Positions 40,492-52,365 of a stretch of 64,000 nt of DNA are shown piece by piece. The notes beneath the pieces are model-generated. The model worked only from the letters and a program-made list of their open reading frames with translations. It was not told the DNA's origin and did not search any database. Origin of the DNA: Petunia secreta (Eukaryota > Streptophyta > Magnoliopsida > Solanales > Solanaceae); NCBI GenBank assembly GCA_029990175.1, contig JARKIP010000199.1, positions 310,001-374,000 of the forward strand, read 5' to 3'. Positions within the stretch are counted from its first letter, which is position 1; every line of letters starts with the position of its first letter. The position numbers were made by a program, and so were the translations under genes.

Positions 40492-41282
40492 TGATAAGAA
40501 TCAAATACGAAACGCGGAAATAAAGATAAAGAGCGAGACACTACTCGAACTCCCTACGAAGTAACTATGGAGAACTCGTTCCATAATACCCTCGTATCGG
40601 CGTCAAGGAGGACCTACACTATGCAACTACCCTCGAGTCACACCTGGGACTCGCAAATAGAATGATCGGGGGTGGTTTGGGGTTCAACTAGAATCCACTA
40701 GTAAACTCAAACCGTCTCAAAGGGTTTTCATTCAAAGAGAATCCACTCTTGAACATTGTCATTGACAATCAATCATTCATCATAATAGCTAACTAAGGAA
40801 TAATGCTAAGCTAGGGAGTATTTATAGGCCTCATTAAAGACATAAGGAAAGGCCTAAAGTACCCTTAAGTAGATTCTAAAGTCATAAGCCACATAGGGGC
40901 ATAATAGAAATTACATAGGCTAAAAACTAGCAATTCCCGCAACTCGTTCAGCACTAGGCGCCCGGCCTACTTAGAGTAGGCGCCCAGCCTCCCAGGGAGT
41001 AGGCGCTCAGCCTAGTTGAAGTAGGCGGCCAGCCTCCTTGGAGTAGGCGGTCCGCCTGTTCTGAAGGGCTTGCAGAGGCGGTCCGCCTGAAGCACAATCC
41101 AGAGAGCTGATCAAAACTAGGCGGCCGGCCTAGTTGAGTAGGCGGTCCGCCCCTTCTTAGGCAGCCTTGAAACGCCTCGAAATGTGTCTCTAAGGCTCCT
41201 CGTTCCATGGCGTTCCAATGCATAAGCTCTTCCTTGGCCTTGGATGATGTTTTTAGATGGTTGCTCGATTTGGGTCTTATCA
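40492..41282 (-). repeat. E4 5' LTR
   Basis: 791 bp. TATA complement at 40821-40826, hairpin block 40955-41153. Followed by the AAGAC duplication. Confidence 0.93.
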
Positions 41283-43266
41283 AAGACCATCCAAAAAAGA
41301 TGCAAGAAAAAGGTTAGTAGGGGGCACAGAGATTTCCAAAAACAAGATTCACAGGTGATCAGGGAGCAGACAATGAGCATAGACATAGGCAGTCTTAGGC
41401 AGGAAACAACATAAGCTTGGAAAAGAGTTTGATACCTTGTCATGAATAGTAATTAAGCAAGCAATGATTTAGGCAGTGCTAAATACTTCTAGGAACAGAA
41501 TCTAAAGAGAGAGAGGAGGCAGAACTTTTCCCAGAATCTTGCAAGTGATAGAAAGAACTATGCTACCAGTGCTTTCAATGTGCAGTGCCCTTTTATGAGA
41601 GAGTTGTATGCATTCAGTATATGGAGGATACGCCGTGTATGAATTGTCCTTTTTTAATGTGAATAATAGGACTAGTTTATATAGGTAAAGGGGTGACGGG
41701 TTTAAGTTCAAACGGCAGGACACAAAAGCCAAGGGAATATGTTTTCCCATAATTAAAAGGATCCACTTAGGTGGACTTTCCTAGTATAGCTAAATCAGAC
41801 CCTAAATCTAAGGCAACTCAAACCTTTTAACAAATATAATTCCTCCCATTTAGTCAGTAATACATCTATATTCAAGCATCAGAGTGTAAGAGTGTTGTAG
41901 ACTCGTTTAGGCTCGGAAATCCATTAATTGCCCTAACAAATTTCCATCAAAAATTCTAATTGATACTATTCAATTTGCTAAATAGATTTCCATTCAAATT
42001 TCAATCAAAGGTTCAATTTCAACAAGTCCAGATCCTTCTAAGCATGTAAAATAGGTCATCATTCATATTTTGAATATAATCATGAGAATTATGCACTTTG
42101 ACAGAGTAGGAGGCTGAATACATTGCAACAAACAAGAATGAACATAGACAATTTATAAACTGCCCTTGGTTTTACATGCAGAAATTAACAAAGATGACCT
42201 ATGGCACAAACTAGAGTATATTTCACTTAGACATGCGAGAATTCAAGGCAATGTTTAACTTAAATCAATGAACCAGACAAGAATTATTAATCGCATGGAT
42301 TTTAACTAATTAATTGTCAAGTAACATACAAACATGTAGGTGCATACAAAAAATTAGGCAAAAATTTTAGGCGTAGTGTCACATAGATTCAGAAACATCA
42401 ACAAAAACAAAGGTTACCCGTTTAGGTTTATGAATCGGATTAAATTTGGACCCAACTCAAGTCAAACATGCACAAGGGTTTTCCCTTTCGTCAAGATGGC
42501 CATGTTCAGGCTTTGCTCAGGCGCCGTCGGCATCTCCTCTCCGGCAACAAAGACGAAGTCGAGGCGAGGGTCGACCTTTTAACTTTTCGTTAAATGAGAA
42601 TATAGATGTAGGCGTTTTGTAGCGGAGGGTGTAAGGAGTATGATGGTGTAGTTTTTATGATGTCTCACCGGTGGAGTCGACCAGAAATAGCCATTAACAG
42701 TGAGTCGCTAGGGTTTCTCGTGAGAGAGAATTGAGAGAGGCGGCATGACATTGTGAGAAATGAGAGGGGTATTAGGGTTTGGGGGTCGACTGTGTAATTA
42801 AAAAAGAAAAGAGGGATCTTGGCCGTTGGATCAAGCATCGGACGGTTGAGATGAAGCCACGTAGGTGTGACATGGCGCTAACGTGTCTAGTTAGTGAAGT
42901 GTGAAGTGTAAAGTGTATAAGTGTATATAGAGGTATAAAATACGTATAAATATGTATAAAATACATATAAATATGTAGAAAACATGCAAAATTAATTTTA
43001 AAATGCTATAATGATGTAAAAATATCATTATGAGACATAAAATAATTTGGGTAATTTTGTCGAAGGATAGAGTATTTGCAAAAATTGTAACTGGTCATGC
43101 ACAGTTTGTAAAATAGCAGTAATTCGCGATGGTGCTTTAAAAATGGTCAATATTGGGGTGCTTGTGCGAAAGAAGGATTTTGTATGAAGGCAATGCATGG
43201 CATGTCAGTGCAGTTTTTGTCTAAAAATGGTTATGGAAACAAGAGGGACAAAATTAGGTGTTAACA
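41283..43266 (-). repeat. T1 5' LTR, second part
   Basis: Continues the T1 LTR after E4 and ends AGGTGTTAACA at 43266, the usual TG...CA border read from the other strand. No gene recognised. The next bases, GTGAA, are Athila LTR sequence, so T1 was inserted in E6. Confidence 0.72.
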
Positions 43267-43733
43267 GTGAATTATGACAGTTGACCCTGATTGTGAACAA
43301 TACTTGTAGTCCTATATATCTTCATTAATTAATTGAGAAATTAGTTAGTGAAAGTTACAGTTATTACACGGAAGTGAATAGTTGTGAACTTGTAGCAAGT
43401 GTTCAATAGGCAGAGCCAAGTTGAATTCGTTAAATCATTATTCTAATACATAGGTAGGAGTTGGGTAGATCAATCCTAGGTTTTACATTCTTGAATCAAT
43501 CTTAATCTCTATTAATTATTGTTTACTTTATTGTTGATTTCTATTACTTATTTGTCACTACAATATCAATCTTAAATCAAACACCCTGAGGAGTTAGTTG
43601 ATAGGTAAATTAGTTAGAATAACAACTATATTTCGAGTATTCTTTGTGGGATTTGACCTCGGGACTTTAAGCACCGAGCTATATTTTCTGCGACCGCTTA
43701 GTCCCTTTTATAGTGCGTAGTTAGGCATGATCA
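43267..43733 (+). repeat. E6 5' LTR, right part
   Basis: 467 bp, matching 54844-55310. Ends CATGATCA just before the PBS. The left part was separated by T1. Confidence 0.9.
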
Positions 43734-43738
43734 AATTT

Positions 43739-43756
43739 TGGCGCCGTTGTCGGGGA
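43739..43756 (+). other. E6 primer binding site (Athila type)
   Basis: TGGCGCCGTTGTCGGGGA, one base off the TGGCGCCGTTGCCGGGGA site typical of Athila elements. Confidence 0.88.
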
Positions 43757-43843
43757 CACGGAGTTATTTTAGTTGTTAAAATAGCTAATTTTATTTCTCA
43801 ATTGACTTCACTTTTGTCATCTTGAACTAACTCTTTTGAATTT

Positions 43844-44875
43844 GTGTGCTTCAGGCATATGCGAAAGATAAGATCTCAGTCTGCAGAGTTGAAACCGTTT
43901 GACCTAGAGATTGAGAGGACATTCCACGCCTTGAGAAGGGCAAATACTGTAGACAATACACATAGAAAGTTAGAAACCAAAGAAATTGAGATGGCTAAAG
44001 ATTTCGCACTTAATTCTTTTACTCAGCCTGTGGCTAGAAACTTGGCTTCTACTATTCGGCTTCCGGAATTTGAGGCTGAGAGTTTTTACATTACCCAAAC
44101 TATGGTCAGTCTCTTTTCCAACACTGGAATTTTCGCGGGTAAATCTACTGACGATCCTCAGAAGCATTTGAAAAAGTTCATGAGGGTGTGTGAAACTCAG
44201 AAGCATGCTCGAGTTTCGGTTGAGGTCGTGCGATTGATGCTATTCCCGTTCTCTTTGATGGATGATGCTATTGACTGGTTCGATTCTTTGCTAGTCAATT
44301 CTATAACTTCATGGAAAGAGTTGGTGATCAAGTTCATGAAGAAGTTTCTCCCACAAAACAAAACTACAAAGATGGTTGATGAGATACTCATGTTCAGGCA
44401 GAACCCGCTCGAGATATTGTCAGAAACTTGGGAGAGGTTCAAGAGGTAGCTTGCGAAGGTGTCCCCATCATGGAATTCCTGATCAGATGTTGGGACAAAG
44501 AATCTACATGGGCATGAATGATCAAATTAAGGGAAATTTGGATGCGGAAGCTGGACGAGCATTCTTGAGTAAAACATTTGCTGAAGTGAAGGCTCTACTT
44601 GATGTGATGGCTCAAAATTCAGGCTGGTTGACTACAGATGCATCTACTGGCTCAGGTTCAAAGATTTTAGCTGCTGCAATTGACCATGGGGTTGAAGAAC
44701 AAATGTCAAAGCTGCAAAATACGTTGGATGTGGCCCTAAAACAATTCAATGAGAAGATGTTGAAACCTGTTAACCAAGTGGACACACCCAATCCCGGTAA
44801 TTTTGCTGACTCTGATTTATTGGGCTATACTGAAGACGTGATTTTTCTGAATTATAGGAAGAGACAGTAATACAA
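43844..44875 (+). pseudogene. E6 gag
   Basis: The first stretch (to 44449) has the Athila gag core: DDPQKHLKKFMRVCE, LMLFPFSLMDDAIDWFDSL, SWKELVIKFMKKFLP, then WERFKR and a stop. A frame change follows, and the C-terminal half is open at 44450-44870 (IYMGMNDQIKGNLDAEAGRA, AEVKALLDVMAQNS). It was once one protein. Confidence 0.85.
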
Positions 44876-45830
44876 TCAGCAGGGTCCAGTTAGACAGGCA
44901 CAACAGCCAGTTCCATACAACACTGCCAGACCATAGGGTCAGCCAGTGCCTTACCGGAGACAGGCAACATATAATAATCAGCAGCAAATGGTGTTACCTA
45001 CACAGCAGGCTAATGACATAGCTGAGATTAAAAGCATGGTGCAGTCTATGATGGGAGTAAATAAAAATTTATAAGATCAAGTAACAGCCCATGACACTGC
45101 CATTAAGGGAATAGAGACTAAGTTGGGACAACTAGCCATTGGTTTGTACATCGACCTCAGGGTGCCTTTCCAGGAGATAACAGTAATGAATCTAAAGGAT
45201 GCAAATCCTAATCAATTGATGGCAGTTAGCTTGAGGAATGGTAGAGATTTAGATAAAGAGCAAGAATTGGCTAAGGGAGTGGGGCCTAGAGTGCCAATAG
45301 CTGACTTTGTGGATTTTCCAGCTAACCTTGCTGACAAAGATGAAGCTGAAAGAGAGACTACACCTGACCCTGTGACGAAGCCGGCTGAAAAGGTAAGTGA
45401 TGAGGTAAGTGTAAAGCATAAGACATCGCCTCCCCCTTATCCCTAAAGACTCGTAAAACAACAAAAAGAAATCCAGTACAAGAAATTCATCGATATGCTT
45501 AAGCAATTACATGTTAATATTCCTTTACTTAAAGCAATTAGAGATGTGCCTGGTAATGCCAAAATGATGAAAGATCTTTTGTCTAGAAAGTTTGATTTTC
45601 AGGATCTAGCTACAGTCACTCTAACTCACTCTTGCAGTGCTGTGGTGACTAAGCCTGCTTCTCAAAAACTGGCAGACCCAGGTAGCGTTACTATACCTTG
45701 CACGATTGGTAAGCATACTTTTGCTAGAGCCTTACTTGATTTAGTAGCTAGTATAAATTTGATGCCTTTATCTATCTATAAAAAGCTTGGTATTGTAGAC
45801 CTAGACCCACCTCTATGAGTCTTTAGTTAG
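44876..45830 (+). pseudogene. E6 gag tail and protease
   Basis: Gln-rich gag tail, coiled segment (IKGIETKLGQLAIGLY), then LRNGRDLDKEQELAKG and the protease region (CTIGKHTFARALLDLVASINL). Where the family has D-L-G-A-S the copy reads D-L-V-A-S, a substitution next to the catalytic residue. Stops at 45444, 45816 and others. Confidence 0.8.
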
Positions 45831-46269
45831 CTGATAGGAGTGTTAAGAGACCTGCAAGAATTTTAGATGATGTGCTAGTTCCAGTGGATAAATTTGTGTT
45901 CCCTGCAGACTTTTTAATTCTTGATTGTGCAGTTGATGAGGAGACCCTATTATTTTAGGGGTCATTCCTTGCTACGGGAAAGGTTGTTATAGACTGTGAG
46001 GATGGTAATAATGAAGATGAGGTTAAATAATGAGGACGAGACATTTAATGTCCAAAAATCCATGAGGAGACCTAGTGAGTTTGCTAATTGTTCCATGGCT
46101 AACATCTTAGATGTGGATGACTTTGAGGAGGATGAGTTTTACCATCCTAATAAACCACTAGAGGCTTGTCTGGTTAATATGGACATCCTTGATGGTGAGG
46201 AATGGGAGGAGACTATATTGGGCCTAGAAGGGCGCGGGTTTTGGCATAGAGAACCATGATTTGAGCCAC

Positions 46270-47290
46270 TTGATTTAGCTGATAGGTTAGCGCCACCTGC
46301 AAAACCATCTATAGAGGAGCCCCCTCAGTTTGAGCTCAAACCATTTCCTGAGCACTTGAAATATGTTTTTTTGGGACCTAACTCTACCTTGCATGTTATT
46401 ATTTCATCTAGTTTGTCAGTTGAGCAGGTAGAAAGGCTAATGCAGGTTTTGAAGGAGTGCAAGCAGGCGATTAGATGGACTATTGCTGACATCAAAGGAA
46501 TAAGCCCGGCTTTTTGCATGCACAAGATTCTGTTGGAGGAGGATGCCAAACCTTAAATAGAGTATCAAAGGAGGCTAGTCCTGAACATGAAAGAGGTAGT
46601 AAAGAATGAAATAATTAAGTAGCTAGATGCAGGTATTATCTTTGCAATTTCTGATAGTCAATAGGTAAGTCCAGTCCAGTGTGTGCCAAAGAAGGGTGGG
46701 ATGACTGCGGCTAAAAATAAGAATAATGATTTAATCCCCCACCAGAGCTGTTACTGGCTGGTGAATTTGTATGGACTATAGGAAATTAATTAAGGCCACT
46801 AGGAAAGATCACTTTCCTCTTCCCTTTATTGATAAAAGCTAGACAGATTGGCTGGGAGGTCCCATTTTTGATTCTTAGATGGTTATTCTGGGTATAACCA
46901 GATTCACATTGCCACTGAGGACCTAGAGAAAACTACCTTTACATGTCCTTATGGCACCTTTGCTTTTCGAAGGATGCTATTTGGTTTATGTAATGCGCTT
47001 ACCACCTTTCAAAAGTGTATGATGGCTATTTTCACGAATATGGTGGAGGATTTCATGGAAGTTTTTATGGATGACTTTTCTGTGGCAGGTAATTCTTTTG
47101 ATGAGTGTCTGATTAATTTAGAGAGAGTATTGAAAAGGTGCATTAAAACTAACTTTGTGCTGAATTGGGAGAAGTGCCACTTTAAGGTACAAGAGAGTAT
47201 AGTCTTAGGACACCAAGTGTCTAGTAGGGGGATTGAGGTTGATAAAGCCAAAGTAGAGGTAATTAAGGAGTTGCCTGAGCTACCTCAGTG
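46270..47290 (+). pseudogene. E6 reverse transcriptase
   Basis: Broken RT: HKILLEEDAKP, MLFGLCNALTTFQKCMMAIF, catalytic box VFMDDFSV, then LNWEKCHFKVQESIVLGHQVS. Stops at many places, with missing bases near 46850. The box keeps both aspartates but the protein cannot be made whole. Confidence 0.85.
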
Positions 47291-47650
47291 AGGGCAATTC
47301 GTAGCCTTTTAGGCCATGCTGGCTTCTATAGGAGGTTTATTAAGGACTTTTCTAAGATCTCTCATCCCTTGTGTAAATTTCTTGAAAAGGATCACCCCAT
47401 TATTTTTTCTGATGAGTGTAGGTTAGCCTTTAAGGAGCTAAAGGAGAGGTTAGTGTCAGCACCAATCATTGTAGAACCTAATTGGGAGGAGCCCTTTGAG
47501 TTGATGTGTGACGCAAGTGACTATGTTGTAGGTACAGTGCTTGGATAAAGGAAAGATAAAATAATGCACCCAGTCTACTATGCCAGTCGCACACTGAATT
47601 GAGCACAATTGAATTGCACCACTCTTAGAAGGAGATGCTAGTTGTTTTAT
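47288..47650 (+). pseudogene. E6 RNase H, truncated
   Basis: RSLLGHAGFYRRFIKDFSKI and FELMCDASDYVVGTVLG are visible, then a stop and AT-rich text. The middle of RNase H is lost before 47690. Confidence 0.78.
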
Positions 47651-47690
47651 TTGTCTTTAATAAGTTTCATTCGATTTACTTGGTTCAAAG

Positions 47691-49100
47691 GTGGTGTGTA
47701 TACAGACCATGGTGCAATCCGGACAAGAGTTTGATTTGGAGATCCGTGATCGTAAAGATACTGAGAACCAGGTTGCAGACCATTTGTCTAGAGTTGAAGG
47801 AGCTGAGAAGCGAGTTGAGGAAGGTGAGATTTGGGAAAATTTTCTAGATGAGCAGTTATTGGCTACTACACTAAAAGAAATTCCATGGTATGCTGATATT
47901 ACAAACTATCTGGTAAGTGAAATAATTCCTCACGATTTTGACTCTCCGAAAAAGAAAAGGTTCTTGTATGAATGTAGATCTTATTTTTGGGATAAACTTT
48001 ATTTGTTTAAGATATGTTTTGATAACATGATCCGGAGATGTGTCCCTAAGATAGAGCAATCATCTATTTTGCAGGCATGTCATTCTTCACCTTATGGAGG
48101 ACATTTTGGAGGGACCCGGAAAGCTGCTAAGGTATTGGAAGCGGGCTTCTTTTGGCCTACTTTTTTAAAGAATTCTAACATCTTGGTCCGGGCTTGTGAT
48201 GAGTGTTAGAGGACCGGCAATATCTCTCGTCGTCATGAGATTCCTATGAAACCAATCTTTAAGGTTGAGGTATTTGACGTATGAGGGATAGATTTTATGG
48301 GTCCATTTGTTAGCTCTTATGGGAATAAGTACATACTTGTAGCAGTGGATTACATCTCAAAGTAGGTCGAAGTTGTTGCTCTCCCCACTAATGATTCCAA
48401 GGGAGTTACTGAATTCCTTAAAAGGAACATCTTCTCTAGATTTGGTACTCCTTGGGCTATCACTAGTGATGGGGGAAGTTATTTTTGCAACCAAGTGTTC
48501 AAGAGGTTACTGGAGAAGTATGGAGTTCATCACAAGGTAGCCACACCTTACCACCCGCAGACCAGTGGGCAAGTTGTGGTCTTGATTAGAGAGATTAAAA
48601 GTGTGCTTTAAAAGACTGTAAATGCTACCAAGACAGATTGGGCGAGGAAGTTGGATGAAGCTTTATGGGCTTACATGACTGCTTATAAGACACCTATAGG
48701 CATGACGCCCTACAAGATGGTGTTTGGGAAGTCATGTCACTTGCCTGTGGACTTATAGCATAGGGCTTTGTGGGCTCTTAGGAGAGTAAGTTTGGATTAT
48801 AAGTCTACAGCATCTGGCAGGATCAATGAGTTGCATGAACTTGAGGAGATACGCTTTCAAGCTTATGAGAATGCGAGATTATACAAAGTGATGATGAGAA
48901 ACTTGCATGACAAGAAGATAATAGATAAGAGCTTTGAGCCGGGTGAACAGGTATTGCTTTATAACTCTAGACTTCGTTTGTTCCCTGGTAAGCTTAAGTC
49001 GAGGTGGTCTGGACCGTTTAAAGTTGTGCAAGTGGCACCTCATGGAGCTGTGAAAGTGGAGACTGAGGATGGGTCAAGACGATTTAAGATAAATAGCTAA
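47691..49100 (+). pseudogene. E6 integrase
   Basis: Starts in the end of RNase H (NQVADHLSRVE). Then the H2C2 zinc domain (HSSPYGGHFGG ... ACDEC), the catalytic core (IDFMGPF, TSDGGSYFCNQ) and the C-terminal domain (ELEEIRFQAYENARLYK, SRWSGPFKVVQVAPHGAV). Stops at 48208, 48281, 48363, 48609 and 48757. Several replace tryptophan. The third acidic residue is also doubtful, since the QTSGQVVVLIREIK region is altered. Confidence 0.87.
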
Positions 49101-50894
49101 ATGTTGAAAAGTTACTATGCAATGGAAGAAGAGGTCAAGGTTATCTCTGTCTTGTACAATTATGAGTGATGGAAGCTTGCATAATATCGTACCACGACTG
49201 TAACTAAGGCGCTTCTCAGGAGGCAACCCGTGTTTGTAATTGTATAAGAAAAAAAAAAGAGAAAAAAATATGAAAAAATACAAAAAGAGCGTGCCGCGAC
49301 GTTAAATCAAGCGCTTCATGGGAGGCAACCCATGTTTTATCGCTTTCTATAATTAGTTAGTAGAAAAAAAATAGAAAAAGAAAAGAACAAAAAGAATGAA
49401 TTTTTGTGAATACTAATGTGTTTGTGTAGTGTGTTTATACATGTGATGGAGCGCCAATAGATGAGATGAATAAGCATTGAGTGAGCAAAATTTAGATGAA
49501 GAAAACTTGCACTAGAGAAAAGATGTTTTAGAGGCATGGAGGACTGTTTCAGCCTTTAGGCTGGACAAAACTGGGTAATTGTGTGTGGTGTGAAATATTC
49601 AAGGCATGCATAGGTGTTTCAAATTGTGTTGCAGAAAAAATTCTCCAAACATCAGCCGAGGCATCTCGCCATAGGCTGTTTAGAATTAAATTGAAATAAA
49701 AAAGTTGGTCAGTGGCAAAACCGTAAGGCATCAACCAGTGTTTCAAATTTTAAGTAAGTATTTCTTTTTTAAATTAAATACACCACACACTTCACAAAAT
49801 CTCTCACCTTAAAAGAAAAGAACAGAACAAGAACGTGAAATGTGTTCTCTTCCGTCTTTCCTTTTCTCTTCTCTTACTCATACTTTGATTCTCGATCAAA
49901 TCCTCAGCGTTCCCAAGTATGATTCTCGTCCCTCTTTCCATCTCTAACATTCTCTCCCTCATATCCCCTCCTTACAGTGCATTTTTCCCAGCCCCTTTTC
50001 CCCTTAGGTTTTTACTATAAGTTCATAGTTTTACCATGAGTCCTTGTAAAATTGTGCTCTATTTGACTGGTGATTCATTGTAGGGAGTGCGGAGATGCAC
50101 TATGATCTTGGAAACGTGAAAGATCCTAGAGTTGGGAGGCTAAAACATGACCAACTATCTCACACACAAGGTGTCCTGAACAGAGCACGTAACGTGTTTG
50201 ATGAAATTTTCCAATGAATGTTTGAGATATTCAGCTAACTTTGAGTAGCCGAATCTGTTAGGGGACGAATATTGAACATAATTTGGTTAGAATCATTTGC
50301 TAGGGGCAGCGTTTAGGGCATGTTAGCTTGAGCGACACTCATTGCACGTCGCACGCGCACGAGGAGTTTCGTTTTTCATTCTAGCTACATGAGTTGCTGC
50401 CCCTTGTATAATTTATGGGCTACCCTCTTTGTTTTGCTTAATTGAATATTTTTCTATGCTTTGGTGATAGAGAATAGCATAAGTGTGGGGTGTAGGAACC
50501 CCGTTTCGCACACTTTAGCGATTTTAAATGCTAGAATTATTTGAAATAAAGAGGTGCATGTGAGGGAAGTCTGATTACCTCAACATAATGAGTTTAAAAT
50601 TAGCTTAAATTTTTTAAATGGGTAATATACTTGAGCTTAAGTGTGGGGTGTGTGCGCACAGAGCCAAAGCATGAACAGATTTAGTTTTTAGCTATCTTGA
50701 TGGACTTGTTTGCACTCTAAGGGCTGATTATACATTATTTTTGCGTAGGTACTTAATTAAAAAGAGGGTCGACACAAAGAAAGTAACCATGACGGTAGAG
50801 ATGGGGCCGGAGGCAACCACCAAGGAAGCTAACATATAGCAAGGCTACCTAGGAGCACAGATCAAAGAAGAGGCAAGATAAATCTGCCCAGGAC
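49101..50894 (+). other. E6 post-integrase region without genes
   Basis: No coding gene seen. Two copies of GGAGGCAACCC stand at 49219 and 49321, the second as a hairpin (CATGGG-AGGCAA-CCCATG, 49317-49334). PPT-like TAAGTGTGGGGTGT occurs at 50480 and 50638. Such a long 3' region is usual for Athila. Confidence 0.55.
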
Positions 50895-52365
50895 TTGGAG
50901 AAGAATAGTGAGGCACCTAAAATTATTCCAGTAGCAAAGAAGAGGTTGGCTCCTAATGCTCCAGCCACCTCCATTCCTGAGGCAGCCAAGGGGAAGAAAA
51001 AAGCCACAAGTGCGCTAGAAAAATACGTTGTTATCAAAGAAGGTGACACTTCCAAACCATCAAACAAGAATCGAAAGATAGTGACAGTTAAAGGAAAAGG
51101 CAAAACTCTGGCTCAACCTGAGGATGATAGTTCTAATGAAGAAGATAAATCTGATGATGATGTTGTTGATGATGATGACATCCCTCTACCCTCGGATATA
51201 CCTTCCACCGGTGCTCCTATTAATAGATCACTTTGGGAGGATCGATTAGATAGTGAGAAGGCTTATCAGGCTTACCAATGGATCGTTAGAAAGAAAATTA
51301 CTCGAGAGAAAAGCCTGAACTTCCACGCATGTGAGCAAGAATGTCCAGAGATCCTTACAAAGGCGAAGGAGAGAAAGTGGGAGAGGTTTATGCAAGGTCC
51401 TAAGGGTAACACCAATATAACTGCTGTGAAAGAATTATATGCTAATTGGGACCCTGAAAAGACTAACATAGTGCGGATTCGAGAGGTTGATGTTGACTTG
51501 TCTGCACGTGTTATCAATGCTTATTACAGGGCCAACAACGTAGCTATGGAAGACTTCTACAAGTTGTCCGCCAGTCCAGATTATGAGGCTATTATTGATG
51601 TGTTATGTGAGCAGCCAAATTAAGGGGAGAAAATTAAGTGGGTGAGTAACACCACGAGGCCTCACGCCACCTTAGCTATGAGGTTTGGGTTACTAACTGT
51701 CTTATGGCAGCTGGGCATCAGACCAATATTCTTAGGGAAAGGGTGTTGATCTTGTACGCTGTTATGACTGACATGTTCCTGAATCTAGGTAAGATTATGC
51801 ATGAGCAGATGATGCACACACCGGCTAATAGGAGACTGAAGTTGTATTTTGTGCACTCCTTGACAGCATTAATGAGGAAGCATAAGGTTCCATTTTATGA
51901 TATAGATGAGTATGTGAGGGAACCAAAAGCACATGACATCACATTAGTCAGGACCCTACCTCTAAGAAGAAGGACAGGAGATCTATGCCTATGTGAGTTG
52001 AGGTAGTTGAGGCTGAGTTGGCCAAGTGGAGGCAAGAGCAGGAGGCACAGGATAGGCTGCTGATGACTCAGTTGGAGGCCCAAGATACATTGATGATGAG
52101 TAGATTGTCTGAGATCTTGGCTTCTGTGCAGGGTGCTAGAGCGACCCACTCCATTGGCACCAGACTGAGATAGAGCCTACACCGGAGGTTGTAGAGTTGC
52201 GTGCTACTGACGGCACTGCTATGGAGTCAGCTCCTGGCACCACCATTGTGGACGGTTTGTTGATCGATACTGTGGATGCAGCTGACACTATATTGCTAGA
52301 TTCTTTCACTGCTCAGACCGCTGATTCAGACCGGTCTGTAGCATCTCCAGACTCTGCAGCTTGAT
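50895..52365 (+). pseudogene. E6 third ORF relic, plant-transposon-protein type
   Basis: Open for 242 residues (50895-51623). A basic, low-complexity N-terminus leads to an acidic run (DDDVVDDDDI). A conserved-looking part follows: KITREKSLNFHACEQECPEI, AVKELYANWDP, RVINAYYRANN, FYKLSASPDYEAI. This resembles the domain called 'putative plant transposon protein', often found downstream of or within Athila and Tat elements. It continues brokenly after the stop at 51621 (MAAGHQTNILRERVLILYAV) to about 52365. Function unknown. Confidence 0.6.

Larger units (their letters stand above)
34738..41282 (-). mobile_element. E4: young non-autonomous retrotransposon with intact gag-PR-ORFX
   Basis: 6545 bp with two 791-bp LTRs that look nearly identical (one difference noticed: GGCATTCC at 35454-35461 against GGCGTTCC at 41208-41215), an exact AAGAC duplication, PBS and PPT. 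One unbroken frame runs from gag into the 3' LTR. RT, RNase H and integrase are absent. It lies in the T1 5' LTR. By LTR identity it is the youngest insertion in the window. Confidence 0.93.

Noticed and set aside
51704..52006. Independent gene after the third ORF of E6
   Set aside because: Better explained as the frame-shifted continuation of the third ORF relic.
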